Shown here: piece after piece, positions 4,952 to 6,251 of the stretch
Position numbering within the stretch: the stretch's first letter is position 1
Layout of the letters: every line of letters begins with the position of its first letter
DNA from: Schlesneria sp.
GTDB lineage: Bacteria > Planctomycetota > Planctomycetia > Planctomycetales > Planctomycetaceae
Direction: 5' to 3'
DNA: 6,251 nucleotides
Assembly: GCA_025353525.1 (NCBI GenBank)
Contig: JANXOO010001126.1
Coordinates: 1-6,251 of the forward strand
Program-made: the position numbers and the translations under genes
The notes under the pieces: model-generated
The model's database searches: none
What the model was told of the DNA's origin: nothing
Seen by the model: only the letters and a program-made list of their open reading frames with translations

Positions 4952-6220
4952 TCAATTCAACACCATCGGTGTCGATATCCCGGGCCGATAGAGGACCAGT
5001 TCGCCACGGGGATCGCCCACTCTGGCGACGCAGTCGGGTTCGCCTGCGGCGTGGCATTCGAGAATTGCTTCCAGGCCCTGAACGGCGGCGACTGTCTGGC
5101 GGTCGGCGGAAAGGTCGTTGTAGTCCAACTGCTGCATTTCCACGTAGCGTTGAGATTCTTCGCTCGCGGGTCCTCCAAATTTGACGTACGCCAGTTCCCT
5201 CGCAAATCGTTCGAGCACTTCCACGCCGTAACCACGCTGGGTTCGTTCACCCCACGGTTCGAGGAACGTTCCGTTGTAGTGGTTGTTCATTGTGATCTTG
5301 CGGGCGATCGGCGTTTCGCCTTCGACAGTGCATTCGACTCCGCGTTTCCTCGAATGTCCGTTCCATACGCCGTTGTCGAACCGAAACTGAACTTCCTGTT
5401 CGACGTAGCCTGGAAAATTGTCCGGCGTGACCCAAGACGTATGAATATCGAAAGCCGCCTCGCGACCATCGTCGTATTCATAAATCAAACGGAGCTGCGT
5501 GCTGTCCCATGTCGGACCATCTTTGGGCCCAACGATGCCACGTTGTCCGGTGGCTGTGACCGTCTTCAGGCGTCCTCCGAATGTGAAGTCGATCAACTTG
5601 ATGTAGTGGACTGCGACATAGGTCCCCGGGTTACGTCCTGTAATCCATTCCGCGAACTGGCTACCGGAAACCTGCTTCGGTTCGAGTAGCGAACAATATC
5701 CGTGATTGACGTGTCTCAGCACATTGTCGGCGACAAGCGTTCGCAACTTCTTATGATCGGGATCGAGCAATTTGTGATAAACGACTTTTGCGAGTAGTCG
5801 TTTGCTGCGGGCGATTGCTGTCAATTCGTCCAGTTCGCGCAACGACAAGACAGACGGTTTCTCGATGAGGACATGAATCCCGGCTTCGAGCAACCGTTTG
5901 GCCGCATCAAAATGGCGGTTGTCGGGAGTTGCCACGCAGGCAAAATCAGGTGCCGCAGAAACGAGTTGCTCGACAGAATGCTCGCCGGAAAAGCTGGCAA
6001 AAGGACCAATTTTAGACCCGGCAACCTGCCGATAGGAGTCGGCCCGTTGTCCGGTCTTTGATGCGACGGCAGTCAAAGGGACATCAATCGCGCCAAATCG
6101 GTGATCGAAAAGTCCCTCGCGATGCACTCGTTCAAAAAACGGTCGGTACGTTTCGTCGAAAATCATCCCCATGCCGACCATGCCAGCGCGAAGTGATGGT
6201 CGATTCGACGAAACGGTCAT
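4952..6220 (-). CDS. Gfo/Idh/MocA family NAD(P)-dependent oxidoreductase
   Basis: This 422-residue cytoplasmic protein has an N-terminal Rossmann domain with VGMGMIF (15-21) for the dinucleotide, the CVATPDNRHFDAA strand and helix (95-107), and the family hallmark EKP (120-122) whose Lys121 normally takes part in catalysis. The C-terminal alpha/beta domain carries VHYIKLIDF (204-212), where His205 is the likely equivalent of the usual catalytic histidine; the aspartate normally four residues earlier is Tyr201 by my alignment. Family members oxidise or reduce sugars, cyclitols and nucleotide sugars. The substrate here cannot be told. No Tat or Sec signal is visible. ATG 6220 has AGGGA eight bases upstream, which supports this start, although the frame stays open to the window edge. 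It is separated from the epimerase by 664 bases, so co-transcription is doubtful. Confidence 0.88.
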   Translation of the reverse strand: MTVSSNRPSLRAGMVGMGMIFDETYRPFFERVHREGLFDHRFGAIDVPLTAVASKTGQRADSYRQVAGSKIGPFASFSGEHSVEQLVSAAPDFACVATPDNRHFDAAKRLLEAGIHVLIEKPSVLSLRELDELTAIARSKRLLAKVVYHKLLDPDHKKLRTLVADNVLRHVNHGYCSLLEPKQVSGSQFAEWITGRNPGTYVAVHYIKLIDFTFGGRLKTVTATGQRGIVGPKDGPTWDSTQLRLIYEYDDGREAAFDIHTSWVTPDNFPGYVEQEVQFRFDNGVWNGHSRKRGVECTVEGETPIARKITMNNHYNGTFLEPWGERTQRGYGVEVLERFARELAYVKFGGPASEESQRYVEMQQLDYNDLSADRQTVAAVQGLEAILECHAAGEPDCVARVGDPRGELVLYRPGISTPMVLN

Positions 6221-6228
6221 AGACTCGA

Positions 6229-6233
6229 TCCCT
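6229..6233 (-). promoter_or_regulatory. Ribosome binding site of the oxidoreductase
   Basis: On the minus strand AGGGA lies 8 bases before ATG 6220. It favours this start over one further upstream outside the window. Confidence 0.55.
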
Positions 6234-6251
6234 GATGATTGGCCACGAGCA

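Noticed and set aside
4877..5689. Plus-strand open frame of 270 codons
   Set aside because: It lies opposite the oxidoreductase, has no recognisable motif and no ribosome binding site.
461..6220. A WbpA/WbpB-type UDP-ManNAc3NAcA pathway, since a WbpA-like dehydrogenase and a Gfo/Idh protein are both present
   Set aside because: The Gfo/Idh protein is about 100 residues longer than WbpB and lacks its typical active-site pattern. No aminotransferase, acetyltransferase or 2-epimerase partner is in the window.
6217..6249. Possible C-terminus of an upstream minus-strand gene with an ATGA overlap at the oxidoreductase start
   Set aside because: Only ten codons (LVANHQGSSL, then TGA 6219-6217) are visible, with no GC bias at third positions. 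An open frame of this length beside an ATGA is expected often by chance. Sequence beyond the edge would decide.

Overview
The window is a piece of a bacterial chromosome carrying nucleotide-sugar and polysaccharide genes. It holds five complete genes, the tail of a sixth at the left edge, and a 664-base non-coding gap full of hairpins. The moderately GC-rich coding style, three GTG starts, patchy Shine-Dalgarno use, a large Gfo/Idh/MocA-type oxidoreductase and generous intergenic spacing fit a planctomycete-like bacterium. That is an inference; no rRNA or lineage marker is present.

Layout. Bases 1-52 are the last codons of an unidentified plus-strand gene. Bases 53-460 hold no convincing gene. 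Then come two plus-strand genes: a WbpA-type UDP-N-acetylglucosamine 6-dehydrogenase (461-1786) and a class I SAM-dependent methyltransferase (1834-2535). Facing them on the minus strand is a pair joined by a 4-base GTGA overlap: a UDP-glucuronate 4-epimerase-like SDR protein (4287-3259) and a TIGR04282/DUF2064 GT-A-like transferase (3262-2591). For both of these minus-strand genes the longest open frame overstates the N-terminus, and I move the starts inward to GTG codons. Upstream of the epimerase, 4288-4951 is non-coding and holds a cluster of stem-loops, including two copies of a 14-base palindrome. Finally a Gfo/Idh/MocA oxidoreductase occupies 6220-4952 on the minus strand.

How the genes may work together. 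The dehydrogenase makes a UDP-linked uronic acid, probably UDP-GlcNAcA. The epimerase inverts C4 of a UDP-uronate. The DUF2064 protein has a nucleotidyl/glycosyl-transferase fold and is translationally tied to the epimerase. The methyltransferase could modify a sugar or a small molecule. A surface polysaccharide role is plausible but unproven, and no classical glycosyltransferase, flippase or polymerase lies in the window. The least explained part is the hairpin cluster at 4534-4857, which looks like a small palindromic repeat element or a structured leader. I saw no CRISPR array, tRNA, rRNA, transposase or phage gene, and no clearly new multi-gene system.
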